Assembly (NCBI GenBank): GCA_902581445.1
Contig: CACHOG010000001.1
Coordinates: 124,001 to 188,000 of the forward strand
DNA length: 64,000 nucleotides
Direction of reading: 5' to 3'
Source: an uncultured Pelagibacteraceae bacterium
GTDB lineage: Bacteria > Pseudomonadota > Alphaproteobacteria > Pelagibacterales > Pelagibacteraceae
Notes under the pieces: model-generated
The model's input: only the letters and a program-made list of their open reading frames with translations
What the model was told of the DNA's origin: nothing
Databases searched by the model: none
Program-made: the position numbers and the translations under genes
In this document: piece after piece, positions 39,069 to 49,364 of the stretch
Layout: the number at the start of each line of letters is the position of its first letter
Numbering within the stretch: the stretch's first letter is position 1

Positions 39069-39733
39069 GAGATCTTACACTAATTATACCCACAAAAAAA
39101 GAAGCAGAGTCTTTGCCTGTATTTTTAAAGGAATTAGAAAACTTTTCATGTGAAAAATTAATAGTTTTGCAAAAGGAAGATAACGAAACTAAAAATGCTA
39201 TAAGTAGTTTTAATAATATAAAAATTCTAGTTCAAAAAGAAAATGGATATGGTAATGCTCTGATTGAGGGCATAAACCATGTCGAAACAAAATATTGTTG
39301 CATAATTAATGCTGATGGATCAATGGATCCTAAATATTTAGACGAAATGTTAATTGAATGCCAAAATAAAGATCTTGTTTTTTGCTCAAGGTATCAAAAA
39401 CCAGGAGGTGGAAGTGATGACGACGATATAGTTACACTGATAGGAAATTATTTTTTTACATTTGTTGGTAATTTGTTATATAATTTAAATATTACAGATA
39501 TTTTATACACGTACATTCTTGCAAAATCTTCCTCTTTAAAAAAATTAAAACTTGGGAATGGTGACTTTAGAATTTGTGTTGAACTTCCAATAAAAGCTAA
39601 GTTTTCAAATTTTAAATATGTTTGCCTACCTTCCCACGAGAGAGAAAGAATAGGTGGTAAAAAAAAAGTTAATGCTATAAAAGATGGATTACTTATATTT
39701 ATTGAAATTATTAAGTATTTTTTTAAAAAATAA
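39065..39733 (+). CDS. Glycosyltransferase family 2 (dolichol-phosphate-mannose-like)
   Basis: [50 protein letters not shown]. Confidence 0.85.
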   Translation: MRDLTLIIPTKKEAESLPVFLKELENFSCEKLIVLQKEDNETKNAISSFNNIKILVQKENGYGNALIEGINHVETKYCCIINADGSMDPKYLDEMLIECQNKDLVFCSRYQKPGGGSDDDDIVTLIGNYFFTFVGNLLYNLNITDILYTYILAKSSSLKKLKLGNGDFRICVELPIKAKFSNFKYVCLPSHERERIGGKKKVNAIKDGLLIFIEIIKYFFKK

Positions 39734-39750
39734 AAATTATTGATTTATTA

Positions 39751-40788
39751 ATGAAAAAAAAAGCTTTAATATTTGGAGTAACTGGTCAAGATGGCTCTTA
39801 CCTAGCAGAACTACTAATAAAAAAAAATTATATCGTTCATGGTGTCAAAAGAAGATCTTCATCAATTAATACAGGAAGAGTTGACCATATATATCAGGAT
39901 CCGCATATAAAGAAGCGAAAATTTATTTTACATTACGGTGACATAACTGACTCACTTTCAGTTACAAGATTAATAAATTATATAAAACCTAATGAGGTTT
40001 ATAATTTAGCTGCACAATCTCACGTACAAGTTTCTTTTGAGTCACCAGAGTATACTGCAAATGCTGATGCAATTGGAGCTCTTAGAATTTTGGAGGCAAT
40101 AAGATTTAATAAGCTGGAAAAGAAAACAAAATTTTATCAAGCAGGAACATCAGAGCTTTTTGGTTTGAATGAGAAAATACCACAAAATGAAAGAACCCAG
40201 TTTCATCCAGCAAGTCCTTATGGAGTTGCAAAACTATACGCACATTGGATTACTATTAATTATAGACAGGCATACAATATGTTTGCTTGTAATGGTATTT
40301 TGTTTAACCATGAAAGTCCAAGAAGAGGCGAAACATTTGTAACACAAAAAATAATTCAGGCAATGTGCAGGATTAAATTAAATAAACAAAAAACTTTATA
40401 TCTTGGAAATTTATATTCAAAAAGAGATTGGGGACATGCAAAAGATTTCGTGAATGCTATGTGGTTAATTATGCAATTAAAAAAACCAGATGATTTTGTA
40501 ATTGCAACTGGAAAACAGACAACTGTAAAAAATTTTGTAAACATTGTAGCCAAACATCTAGGAATTAAATTAAAGTGGAAAGGATCTGGCATAAAGGAAA
40601 AAGCATTGGATGAAAACGGTAGAGTAATTGTAGCTTGCGATAAAGCATATTATAGACCTTTGGAGGTTAATAATCTTTTAGGTGACGCTAGAAAAGCAAG
40701 AAAAATCTTAAAATGGAAACCCAAAACAAACCTTAACAATCTAATATCTGAAATGATAGAAATAGAAATGAGCAAAATATCATTTTGA
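39751..40788 (+). CDS. gmd: GDP-mannose 4,6-dehydratase
   Basis: [74 protein letters not shown]. Confidence 0.95.
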   Translation: MKKKALIFGVTGQDGSYLAELLIKKNYIVHGVKRRSSSINTGRVDHIYQDPHIKKRKFILHYGDITDSLSVTRLINYIKPNEVYNLAAQSHVQVSFESPEYTANADAIGALRILEAIRFNKLEKKTKFYQAGTSELFGLNEKIPQNERTQFHPASPYGVAKLYAHWITINYRQAYNMFACNGILFNHESPRRGETFVTQKIIQAMCRIKLNKQKTLYLGNLYSKRDWGHAKDFVNAMWLIMQLKKPDDFVIATGKQTTVKNFVNIVAKHLGIKLKWKGSGIKEKALDENGRVIVACDKAYYRPLEVNNLLGDARKARKILKWKPKTNLNNLISEMIEIEMSKISF

Positions 40789-40795
40789 TAAGCCC

Positions 40796-41713
40796 ATGAA
40801 AATTTTTTTAGCAGGACATAAAGGTTTAGTAGGTTCAGCGATACACAGAAAATTAATTGAAAAGAAATATAAAAAAATAATTACAATCGATAAAAAAAAA
40901 TTAAATTTACTTGACCAAGGCAAAGTTTTTAAATTTTTAAAAAAAAATAAACCTGATGTTGTAATAATTGCAGCAGCAAAAGTTGGAGGTATATATCATA
41001 ATAGTATTAATGGTGCAGATTTTATTTACGAAAATTTACAAATACAAAATAATTTGATACATGGCAGTTTTAAAAATAAAGTCAAAAGACTTTTGTTTCT
41101 TGGTTCAAGTTGTATTTATCCCAAATTTTCAAAGCAACCTATAAAAGAAAAATATCTTCTTTCAGGAAAACTAGAGGAAACAAATTATCCCTACGCCACT
41201 GCGAAAATAGCAGGTGTAAAAATGTGTGAAGCATATAACGATCAATATAAAACAAATTTCACTTGTTTAATGCCAGCTAATACTTACGGGCCAAATGATA
41301 ATTATCATAGTTTAAATTCTCATTTTTTCCCTGCCTTGATAAAAAGAGCTCACGATTGCAAAATAAAAAAAAAAAAATATCTTAAAGTTTGGGGATCTGG
41401 CAAGCCATTTAGAGAGCTAATATTTGTAGACGATGTTGCTGATGCATGTATATATTTTATGAACAAAAAAACTAAAAGTTCCTTGATAAATATTGGTACA
41501 GGAAAAGATATGTCAATTAAACAGTATGCAAATTTCTTAATAAAAAAATTAAAATTAAAAGTACAAATTAGATTTGATAAATCAAAGCCTGATGGTGTTC
41601 CAAAAAAACTTTTGGATACCACTTTGGCTAAAAAGTATGGATGGAAGTCAAAAATCTCATTAGATAAAGGCTTTGGGATTACTTATAAAAGTTTTTTAGA
41701 AAATAATAAATAA
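40796..41713 (+). CDS. fcl: GDP-L-fucose synthase
   Basis: IFLAGHKGLVGSAIHRKL; AAKVGGI; FLGSSCIYPK; TNYPYATAKIAGVKMCEAYNDQY; GSGKPFRELIFVDDVADA. Confidence 0.93.
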   Translation: MKIFLAGHKGLVGSAIHRKLIEKKYKKIITIDKKKLNLLDQGKVFKFLKKNKPDVVIIAAAKVGGIYHNSINGADFIYENLQIQNNLIHGSFKNKVKRLLFLGSSCIYPKFSKQPIKEKYLLSGKLEETNYPYATAKIAGVKMCEAYNDQYKTNFTCLMPANTYGPNDNYHSLNSHFFPALIKRAHDCKIKKKKYLKVWGSGKPFRELIFVDDVADACIYFMNKKTKSSLINIGTGKDMSIKQYANFLIKKLKLKVQIRFDKSKPDGVPKKLLDTTLAKKYGWKSKISLDKGFGITYKSFLENNK

Positions 41714-41715
41714 AA

Positions 41716-42597
41716 GTGAAAAAAAAAATATTGGTTACAGGAGGAGCTGGATTTGTTGGATCTAATTTAATTAAGTATCTTTTAAAAAAAACTAATTATA
41801 AAATTTTATCAATTGACGACTATAGTTCTGGTTCAAAAAAAAATCATATTAAGAATAATCGAGTAAAATATATAAAAGCTGATACCAAAGATATCAGTAA
41901 AGTTATAAAACAGCCTCAAATTGTAAAAGTTGTGTTTCACTTTGGTGAATTTGCAAGAATATATCAAAGTTTTATACAAATGGATAAATGCATAAACTCT
42001 AATTCAATTGGCTCAAATGCTGTTTTTAATTTTTGTTTAATAAATAAAATTAAGCTTGTGTATAGCGCAACTTCCGCATCATTAGGAAATAAAGGAAAAG
42101 ATAAAAATTTATCACCGTATGCTTTTACAAAAGCAAAAAATTTAGAATTATTAGAAAACTTAAAGAAATGGTTTAAATTTAATTATGAGATAGTTTATTT
42201 CTATAATGTTTATGGACCTAAGCAAATTTCAACAGGTTCTATGGCTACTGTTATTGGGATTTTTGAAAACTGCTATAAAAAAAATAAACCCCTTACAATT
42301 GTAAGACCAGGTACTCAGTCAAGAAGATTTACTCATATAAACGATACAATAGAAATATGCTATAAAGCATGGAAGAAAAATTTAAATAGACATTACAGCA
42401 TATCTCATAGAAAAAGTTATACAATTTTAGAGGTTGCAAAATTATTCGGGAAAAAAGTAAAATTTTTACCAAAAAGAGATGGTGAGAGATATGCCTCCGC
42501 TTTAACAAATATGAATTTATCTAATAAGGTTTACAGGCATTTTGGAAAGATAGATTTAAGAGATTACGTAAGAAAATTTAAAGAAAATAATCAATAA
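41716..42597 (+). CDS. NAD-dependent epimerase/dehydratase (GalE-like), GTG start
   Basis: ILVTGGAGFVGSNLIKYLL; FHFGEFARI; YSATSASLGN; SPYAFTKAKNLE; YNVYGPKQ. Confidence 0.85.
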   Translation: MKKKILVTGGAGFVGSNLIKYLLKKTNYKILSIDDYSSGSKKNHIKNNRVKYIKADTKDISKVIKQPQIVKVVFHFGEFARIYQSFIQMDKCINSNSIGSNAVFNFCLINKIKLVYSATSASLGNKGKDKNLSPYAFTKAKNLELLENLKKWFKFNYEIVYFYNVYGPKQISTGSMATVIGIFENCYKKNKPLTIVRPGTQSRRFTHINDTIEICYKAWKKNLNRHYSISHRKSYTILEVAKLFGKKVKFLPKRDGERYASALTNMNLSNKVYRHFGKIDLRDYVRKFKENNQ

Positions 42598-42636
42598 TTT
42601 ATAATTGCTTTTTCGGTTTTTTTTTATATAAGTTCT

Positions 42637-42756
42637 GTGCCTGGTGATTATTGCGAAGGTGTAATACCCGATCCCATTCCGAACTCGGAAGTCAAGCCCT
42701 TCAGCGCCGATGGTACTTTGTCTTAAGGCATGGGAGAGTAGGACGTTGCCAGGCTA
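42637..42756 (+). rRNA. rrf: 5S ribosomal RNA
   Basis: gcctggtgattattgcgaaggtgtaatacccgatcccattccgaactcggaagtcaagcccttcagcgccgatggtactt...ggcatgggagagtaggacgttgccaggc; conserved CCGATCCCATTCCGAACTCGGAAGT and complementary terminal stem (boundaries approximate). Confidence 0.95.
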
Positions 42757-42761
42757 ATTTT

Positions 42762-42887
42762 ATGAAAGTAAAAAGTTCTTTAAAATCGTTGAAGCAAAGG
42801 GATCTAAACTCAAAGTTAGTTAGAAGAAGAGGAAGAGTTTATATAATAAATAAAAAAAATCCTAAGTACAAAGCTAGACAAAAATAA
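42762..42887 (+). CDS. rpmJ: 50S ribosomal protein L36
   Basis: [41 protein letters not shown], typical L36; the track ORF start at 42651 lies inside the 5S gene and is not the true start. Confidence 0.95.
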   Translation: MKVKSSLKSLKQRDLNSKLVRRRGRVYIINKKNPKYKARQK

Positions 42888-42898
42888 TCACATTTTTT

Positions 42899-43981
42899 AT
42901 GATAATTGGATCAATCTCTGAAAACAAAAATTTTGAAAAAAGAGTATCAATTACACCTGAAATTTCAAAAAAATATATTTCTAATGGCTTTAAGGTAAAG
43001 ATTGAAAAAGGTATGGCAGATCACCTTGGTTTTAAAGATGAAGAATTCACTAAAGAAGGTTGCGATGTAGACAGCAAAGAGAATATTTTAAAGGAGTCAG
43101 ATATCTTATTGCAAATGAATCTACCAACTGAAGAAAATTTAAACATAATGAAAGAAAAAAATATTCTCATTGGAAATTTTAATTTTAATAGTAACCAAGA
43201 AAAAATAAATAAATATAAAAACAAAATTTCTATTTTTTCATTAGAATTATTACCAAGAATTACAAGAGCGCAGTCCATGGATATCTTGTCATCCCAAGCC
43301 AACCTAGCTGGATATAAAGCTGTTGTAGATTCATTCTCATTATTTAAGAAAGCAATACCAATGATGATGACTGCTGCTGGCACTATACCTGCCGCTAAAG
43401 TACTTGTAGTTGGTGCAGGTGTGGCTGGATTGCAAGCTATTGCTACTGCAAAAAGGATGGGAGCTATTGTATTTGCTACAGATGTTAGGTTAGCTTCAAA
43501 AGAACAAGTAGAAAGTTTAGGTGGGAAATTTTTAGTCGTAGAAGGAGCAGAAAATTTAGAGACAGAAGGTGGATACGCGAAAGAAGCTTCGGAAGATTTT
43601 AAAAAGAAACAAGAAGACTTAATTTCACAAACTTTAAAAAAAATCGATGTTGTTATATGCACTGCATTAATTCCTGGAAAAAAAGCACCTAAAATTATTA
43701 ATGAGCAAATGATAGGCAATATGCAGCCTGGATCTGTAATATACGATCTAGCTGCTTCTCAGGGTGGTAACGCCGCATTTACCAAAGCTGATGAGACAAT
43801 TGAAAAGAATGGTGTTATAATAGTTGGTGAAAGTATCATACTTAATAAACTTCCAATTTCAGCGTCAAATTTGTATGCAAAAAATTTATTTAACTTTGTT
43901 CTAAATCTTTATGATAATAAAACTAATAAAATTAATATAAACATGAAAGATGAAATAATCTCAAATACATTGGTTAAATAA
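42899..43981 (+). CDS. pntAA: NAD(P) transhydrogenase subunit alpha part 1
   Basis: IGSISENKNFEKRVSITPEI; VLVVGAGVAGLQAIATAKRMGAIVFATDVR; ALIPGKKAPKIINEQMIGNMQPGSVIYDLAA. Confidence 0.95.
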   Translation: MIIGSISENKNFEKRVSITPEISKKYISNGFKVKIEKGMADHLGFKDEEFTKEGCDVDSKENILKESDILLQMNLPTEENLNIMKEKNILIGNFNFNSNQEKINKYKNKISIFSLELLPRITRAQSMDILSSQANLAGYKAVVDSFSLFKKAIPMMMTAAGTIPAAKVLVVGAGVAGLQAIATAKRMGAIVFATDVRLASKEQVESLGGKFLVVEGAENLETEGGYAKEASEDFKKKQEDLISQTLKKIDVVICTALIPGKKAPKIINEQMIGNMQPGSVIYDLAASQGGNAAFTKADETIEKNGVIIVGESIILNKLPISASNLYAKNLFNFVLNLYDNKTNKININMKDEIISNTLVK

Positions 43982-43982
43982 T

Positions 43983-44291
43983 ATGGAAATTGATCCTTTT
44001 ATTTTTAGATTAAGTATTTTCATTCTGGCAATATTTGTTGGCTATTACGTAGTTTGGAGTGTTACACCGTCACTTCATACGCCCCTGATGTCAGTTACAA
44101 ACGCAATATCATCTGTAATCATTGTTGGAGCCATAGTTGCAGCTTTAGCGGGGGACAATAGTAAAATTTTCGATACTGCAAATATTTTTGGTTTTTTAGC
44201 TATTATTTTAGCAGCAGTAAATATTTTTGGTGGGTTTCTTGTAACTCATAGAATGTTAGCAATGTATAAAAAGAAAAGGAAAGATAAATAA
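43983..44291 (+). CDS. pntAB: NAD(P) transhydrogenase subunit alpha part 2
   Basis: [37 protein letters not shown]...[17 protein letters not shown]. Confidence 0.95.
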   Translation: MEIDPFIFRLSIFILAIFVGYYVVWSVTPSLHTPLMSVTNAISSVIIVGAIVAALAGDNSKIFDTANIFGFLAIILAAVNIFGGFLVTHRMLAMYKKKRKDK

Positions 44292-45685
44292 TGTCCGCAA
44301 ATCTTTTGGCTGTATTTTATTTGATATCTGGCGTTCTGTTTATTTTAGCACTAAGAGGGCTTTCGTCACCAGAAACATCAAGACAAGGTAACTTTTTTGG
44401 GATTATCGGAATGGCAATAGCTATAGGGGTTACTATTATTTCAATAGGTAATTTTTCAACTGGATTTATATTTCTTTTATTTTTTTTAATAATAGGTGGA
44501 TCTATAGGTGCATTTATTGCTTTTAAAATACCCATGACAGCTATGCCAGAGCTTGTCGCGGGATTCCATAGTTTAGTAGGTTTGGCAGCAGTTTTTGTTG
44601 CAATATCAGCATTTCTAAATCCTGAAGTTTTTAATTTGGGTGTTCCTGGTAACATAAAAATTTCAAGCTTGATTGAAATGTCTTTAGGCGCCGCTATAGG
44701 TGCTATTACTTTCACAGGATCTATAATTGCATTTCTTAAGTTAAGAGGCCTAATGTCAGGATCACCAATTACATTTACTGGTCAACATTTTTTAAATTTA
44801 GCATTAGGAATAATAATAGTTGGTTTAATTATCTATCTTTGTAGCATACAACATGAATATCTATTCTGGTCGTTAATAGCACTTTCTCTTCTGGTTGGTG
44901 TACTATTAATTATTCCAATAGGTGGTGCCGATATGCCAGTTGTAATTTCTATGTTGAATTCTTACTCTGGCTGGGCAGCGGCAGGAATTGGTTTTACATT
45001 AGAAAATAGTGCATTAATAATAACAGGTGCTTTAGTAGGTTCTTCTGGAGCTATACTTTCTTACATAATGTGCAAAGGTATGAACAGATCGTTCTTTAAT
45101 GTAATTTTAGGTGGTTGGGGAGCCACTGACGAAGGTTCAAAAACTTCTTCAAAAGAGCAAAAACCGGTTAAAAATGGTAACGCAGATGATGCTGCTTTTT
45201 TAATGAAGAATGCTTCCTCAGTAATAATTGTTCCTGGTTATGGGATGGCGGTAGCTCAAGCCCAACATGCACTGAGAGAAATGGTAGATTCTTTAAAAAA
45301 AAATGGAGTTAAAGTATCATACGCGATACATCCTGTTGCAGGAAGAATGCCAGGGCATATGAATGTTTTGCTTGCAGAAGCAAATGTTCCCTATGATGAG
45401 GTTTTTGAGTTAGAAGATATAAATAATGATTTTGCAAATTGTGATGTAGCTTATGTTATTGGTGCAAATGATGTAACTAATCCTGTAGCAAAAACTGATC
45501 CCCAAAGCCCTATTTATGGAATGCCTATTTTAGATGTAGAAAAATCAAAATCAGTATTATTCGTCAAAAGAAGTCTATCACCAGGATATGCAGGAATAGA
45601 TAATGATTTATTTTACAGGGAAAATACCTTAATGTTATTTGCAGACGCAAAAAAAATGACTGAAGACATAACTAAGAGCCTTTAA
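44291..45685 (+). CDS. pntB: NAD(P) transhydrogenase subunit beta
   Basis: [91 protein letters not shown]. Confidence 0.96.
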   Translation: MSANLLAVFYLISGVLFILALRGLSSPETSRQGNFFGIIGMAIAIGVTIISIGNFSTGFIFLLFFLIIGGSIGAFIAFKIPMTAMPELVAGFHSLVGLAAVFVAISAFLNPEVFNLGVPGNIKISSLIEMSLGAAIGAITFTGSIIAFLKLRGLMSGSPITFTGQHFLNLALGIIIVGLIIYLCSIQHEYLFWSLIALSLLVGVLLIIPIGGADMPVVISMLNSYSGWAAAGIGFTLENSALIITGALVGSSGAILSYIMCKGMNRSFFNVILGGWGATDEGSKTSSKEQKPVKNGNADDAAFLMKNASSVIIVPGYGMAVAQAQHALREMVDSLKKNGVKVSYAIHPVAGRMPGHMNVLLAEANVPYDEVFELEDINNDFANCDVAYVIGANDVTNPVAKTDPQSPIYGMPILDVEKSKSVLFVKRSLSPGYAGIDNDLFYRENTLMLFADAKKMTEDITKSL

Positions 45686-45694
45686 GGAAAACTT

Positions 45695-46393
45695 TTGAGC
45701 ACAAAAATATTTTGTGATATCGCTGATATAAACGTAATAAAAAAATTCACAAAAAAAAAAAAAGTTAAAGGTTTTACAACGAATCCGTCTTTAATTAGGA
45801 AAGCGGGTGCTAGGAATTATTTAGATTATTGTAGAAAGATATTAAATGCATCAAATGGAAAACCTGTATCTTTAGAAGTATTTGCAGACAATTACATTGA
45901 TATGAAAAAACAAGCTTTAATATTAAATAAGTTTGGAAAAAATGTTTATGTTAAAATACCAGTTTGCAATTCAAAAGGAGTTTTTTCTGGAAAAATTATT
46001 AAATATTTATCGAGTAAAAAAGTTAAAATTAATATAACTGCAGTCTACACAGCCAAACAAACAAAAAGTATTTTAAAAGTTATAAACAAAAATTCAGATG
46101 TAATTATTTCAATATTTATAGGAAGAGCAAGCGACTCAGGAAAAGATCCAATTCCAGAATTAAAAAAAAGTATCTCGATAGCAAAAAAATTTAAAAAAGT
46201 AAAAATTCTTTGGGCAAGTGTGAGAGAACCCTACAACTATTTATATGCAAAAAAAACAGGATGTCATATAATAACAGTTCCACCTAATATAATAGAAAAA
46301 ATAGAAAATTTTGGAAAATCTTATAATAGGTTGACACTTGAAACTGTAAAAACTTTTTTGACTGATAGCAAGAAATCAAAATTTAAAATTTAA
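45695..46393 (+). CDS. Transaldolase / fructose-6-phosphate aldolase-like, TTG start
   Basis: IFCDIADINVIKKF...VKGFTTNPSLIRKAG; VSLEVFAD; VYVKIPVCNSKG. Confidence 0.85.
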   Translation: MSTKIFCDIADINVIKKFTKKKKVKGFTTNPSLIRKAGARNYLDYCRKILNASNGKPVSLEVFADNYIDMKKQALILNKFGKNVYVKIPVCNSKGVFSGKIIKYLSSKKVKINITAVYTAKQTKSILKVINKNSDVIISIFIGRASDSGKDPIPELKKSISIAKKFKKVKILWASVREPYNYLYAKKTGCHIITVPPNIIEKIENFGKSYNRLTLETVKTFLTDSKKSKFKI

Positions 46394-47067
46394 TGAAAAT
46401 TTTTAACTACCCACTATCATTTAATTTTATTAAACATATTTACTTGTCATTTAAAAAAAAACTCTCTCCAATAAGATTAACCCATAACTATTTCTTAAAA
46501 ACAATTAGTATTAAAGGCAAAACAATTGACTTAGGAGCTGGAGATGGGTCAAATTTAACTTATTATGATTTTATTGGTAGTAGTGAGGCAACAATAGAAA
46601 AAGCTGATTTTTATAAAAATGCTGAAAATAAAATTGATTTAGAAAATAAAATTGCAATTGAAGATAACAAATACGACAATGTTATTTTATTCAATACAAT
46701 TGAACATGTTGAAAATTATAAAAATTTAGTATCTGAAATTCACAGAATTTTGCAAGATAAAGGCAATTTTGAGATTTTTGTGCCATTTTTAATTTTATAT
46801 CATCCAGACCCAAAAGATATATTTCGACCGACTCATTTTTATTTAGAAAAAATTTTAAAGGATCAAGGATTTAAATGTGAAATTACTTTAATAGGTGTTG
46901 GCCCATTTTTTGCGTCTTATCAAAATATATTTAGATATTTTAAGTTTCCGTTTTTACAAACAATATTTTTTATATTTTTTGATTTGTTAAATAAAATAGT
47001 AAAAATTTTTTCAAAAGATTTTTCTAACTATTATTGCGGAATTCATGCATCGTGTATTAAAAAATAA
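46393..47067 (+). CDS. Class I SAM methyltransferase
   Basis: TIDLGAGDGSNLTYY; NVILFNTIEHVENYKNLVSEIHRIL. Confidence 0.8.
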   Translation: MKIFNYPLSFNFIKHIYLSFKKKLSPIRLTHNYFLKTISIKGKTIDLGAGDGSNLTYYDFIGSSEATIEKADFYKNAENKIDLENKIAIEDNKYDNVILFNTIEHVENYKNLVSEIHRILQDKGNFEIFVPFLILYHPDPKDIFRPTHFYLEKILKDQGFKCEITLIGVGPFFASYQNIFRYFKFPFLQTIFFIFFDLLNKIVKIFSKDFSNYYCGIHASCIKK

Positions 47068-47082
47068 TTTAGAAAAAATTTT

Positions 47083-48066
47083 ATGAATTCAGCTATAGTT
47101 GTACTAAATTGGAATGACTGGAGAAACACAATTGATTGTTTAGAAAGTATTTATCAAAATGAGGGCAATTTTGATGTTTTTTTGATTGATAATGGTTCAA
47201 AAATTCAAAACATACTTAAAATATCAGGTTGGCACAGAGGGCAAATAATATCAAACAGAGCATTTATAAAACCAAAAATCAAAAAATACGGGAAACTTAT
47301 ATTTATGAATCACAAAAATAATATATTTAATGTTAAAAAAAATAATAGAAATTTATATATATTAAGGAATAAAAATAATTTAGGTCTAACTGCTGGATTA
47401 AATTTGGCGTACAATTTTTTAATTAGAAATAATTATAATCAAATACTTAGAATAGATAATGACTTTATTATTCAAAAAGATTATTTTAAAAGAATTTCTA
47501 ACACAGTAAAAAAAAAAGACATTGCAAGTGCATCTCCCAAAATAATGCATGCCTACATTAAAAAAAGTGTTTGGTTTAAAGGATTTAAAATGAGCTGGTT
47601 TTACTTGAAATTTCAAAGAACTATGAACTTGAAAAAAAAAAGATACTTCGATAATGAAAATCTAAACAGATTAGTAGAAACAGATGCTATAAGTGGATGT
47701 TGCTCAATATATAAAGCTCATATTTTAAAAAAAACAGGACTAGGTGATGAAGATTTTTTTTATGGCCCAGAGGATATTGAGTTGTCATATCGATTAAAAA
47801 ATTATGGCAGGCTTGTATGCGATCAAAAAATAAAAACTTTTCATAAAATAGGCAGAAGTTCTTCGATTGCAAATCCACTTGACAGAACTTTTCAAACAAC
47901 TTTTGGGTTTTTAACTTTGATAAAAAAAATAGGTACCTTTTCGGATAAATTATTTGGGTATACTTTTTTTATTCTAAGAGGTTTTTTTTACTTATTGACA
48001 GAAAAAAATCAAAGTAAAAAAAAAGGTTATAAAAAAGCATTGATAAAATTTTTTATTAAAAAATGA
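47083..48066 (+). CDS. Glycosyltransferase family 2
   Basis: AIVVLNWNDWRNTIDCLESIYQ; LIDNGS; LRNKNNLGLTAGLNLAY; LRIDNDFII; DFFYGPEDIELSYRL. Confidence 0.9.
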   Translation: MNSAIVVLNWNDWRNTIDCLESIYQNEGNFDVFLIDNGSKIQNILKISGWHRGQIISNRAFIKPKIKKYGKLIFMNHKNNIFNVKKNNRNLYILRNKNNLGLTAGLNLAYNFLIRNNYNQILRIDNDFIIQKDYFKRISNTVKKKDIASASPKIMHAYIKKSVWFKGFKMSWFYLKFQRTMNLKKKRYFDNENLNRLVETDAISGCCSIYKAHILKKTGLGDEDFFYGPEDIELSYRLKNYGRLVCDQKIKTFHKIGRSSSIANPLDRTFQTTFGFLTLIKKIGTFSDKLFGYTFFILRGFFYLLTEKNQSKKKGYKKALIKFFIKK

Positions 48067-49319
48067 CAAAAAAAAAATTCATTTTTAAAAAAAATATTTA
48101 TTTTTCTATATTTTTATATGCCACGCTTCTTGCCGGTTTTTTTTGGGGCGAGAACCTAAATTATGGTGCCAAACCAGACTGGTATAATACAAACTTTCCT
48201 GTCATAAGAGATTTTTCAGAAAATTTTATTAAAACGTTTTACAATTACGATCAATATAATCACAGACATTCACCAGTATATTTAATTTTTTTAAGTTTTT
48301 TCTCTAAAATTGGTATTAATTTTGATTTAATTAGATTTCTCCACTTTAATTTAAGCATTACTCTTATTTATATTTTTTTTAAATGTTTGACTTTAAAATT
48401 CAAAAATATAGATAAAAATATTCTATTTTTATTATCAATTTCAATCTTTTTATCCCCAACATTTAGGTCTTTAGCAATTTGGCCAGACAGTAGAATTATT
48501 GGATTAACTTTTTTTACGCTGTCGATTTACGAATTTTTAAAATTTAATAATTCAAAAAATATTAGCTCATTTTATAAAAATATTATTTATCTTTTAATAG
48601 CGTCTTATATAAGCCCAAACTTTTCGGTATTTATTATATTTTATTTTTTCTGCTTTTTGAAAAATGTAAATAAAAAACATATTTTAATCGGTATATTTTT
48701 ATGTGGACTATCAAGCTTGCCAGCATTGTATTACTTATTCGTATTAGATATAAATTTTTTACTAGCAAAAACCCCTGGAGCAGATATCAATGATAAGGTA
48801 AGTTTAGATTTTAATATCTCAAACAAAATACTTATTGTGAGTACAATAGTATTTTTCCATCTTATTCCATTTCTATTTGAAAAAAAATTTCTAAATGAGT
48901 TTATCTTATCTGTAAAAAAAAACTTTTTCTTAGTTTTAATTTTTTTTATAATAAATATATATTTTTTTGATTATTTAAGAGCATTTACTGGAGGTGGATT
49001 TTTTTTTCAATTATCCTTATTTCTATTTAATAATAATTTAATATTTTTTATTTTCAGCTTTTTTTCTCTATTAATAATTATATATCTAATAAAATCAAAA
49101 TTTATAAATTTTTTATTATTTTTACTTTTAATTTTATCGAATATTCAAAATACAATATATCATAAGTATTATGATCCCTTAATTATGATACTATTCTTTT
49201 TACTTTTTGTTCATTTTTTGCCAATAAAATTCTTATCACGTAAAAGAAATTTAATATTTATATATTTATTTTATTTATCGTTTATTTCTTTTAGAATAAT
49301 AAAAAATTCATTTTTATAA
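48063..49319 (+). CDS. Polytopic membrane protein, candidate GT-C-fold glycosyltransferase
   Basis: ~10 hydrophobic segments; first periplasmic-type loop NYGAKPDWYNTNFPVIRDF...YNHRHSPVYLIFL. Confidence 0.55.
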   Translation: MTKKKFIFKKNIYFSIFLYATLLAGFFWGENLNYGAKPDWYNTNFPVIRDFSENFIKTFYNYDQYNHRHSPVYLIFLSFFSKIGINFDLIRFLHFNLSITLIYIFFKCLTLKFKNIDKNILFLLSISIFLSPTFRSLAIWPDSRIIGLTFFTLSIYEFLKFNNSKNISSFYKNIIYLLIASYISPNFSVFIIFYFFCFLKNVNKKHILIGIFLCGLSSLPALYYLFVLDINFLLAKTPGADINDKVSLDFNISNKILIVSTIVFFHLIPFLFEKKFLNEFILSVKKNFFLVLIFFIINIYFFDYLRAFTGGGFFFQLSLFLFNNNLIFFIFSFFSLLIIIYLIKSKFINFLLFLLLILSNIQNTIYHKYYDPLIMILFFLLFVHFLPIKFLSRKRNLIFIYLFYLSFISFRIIKNSFL

Positions 49320-49364
49320 ATTAGATTTTTTTATATAATTATAATAGTAACAATTAGCTAGTTA

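Noticed and set aside
42651-42761. N-terminal extension of the 78-aa ORF ([20 protein letters not shown]...)
   Set aside because: This part is the 5S rRNA sequence read as protein; rpmJ begins at 42762
43021-43719. 232-aa minus-strand ORF antisense to pntAA
   Set aside because: Sits fully inside a strongly conserved gene; no recognisable motif; likely an artefact of codon usage on the opposite strand
44317-44715. 132-aa minus-strand ORF antisense to pntB
   Set aside because: Overlaps a clear pntB; low-complexity composition; no start context or homology
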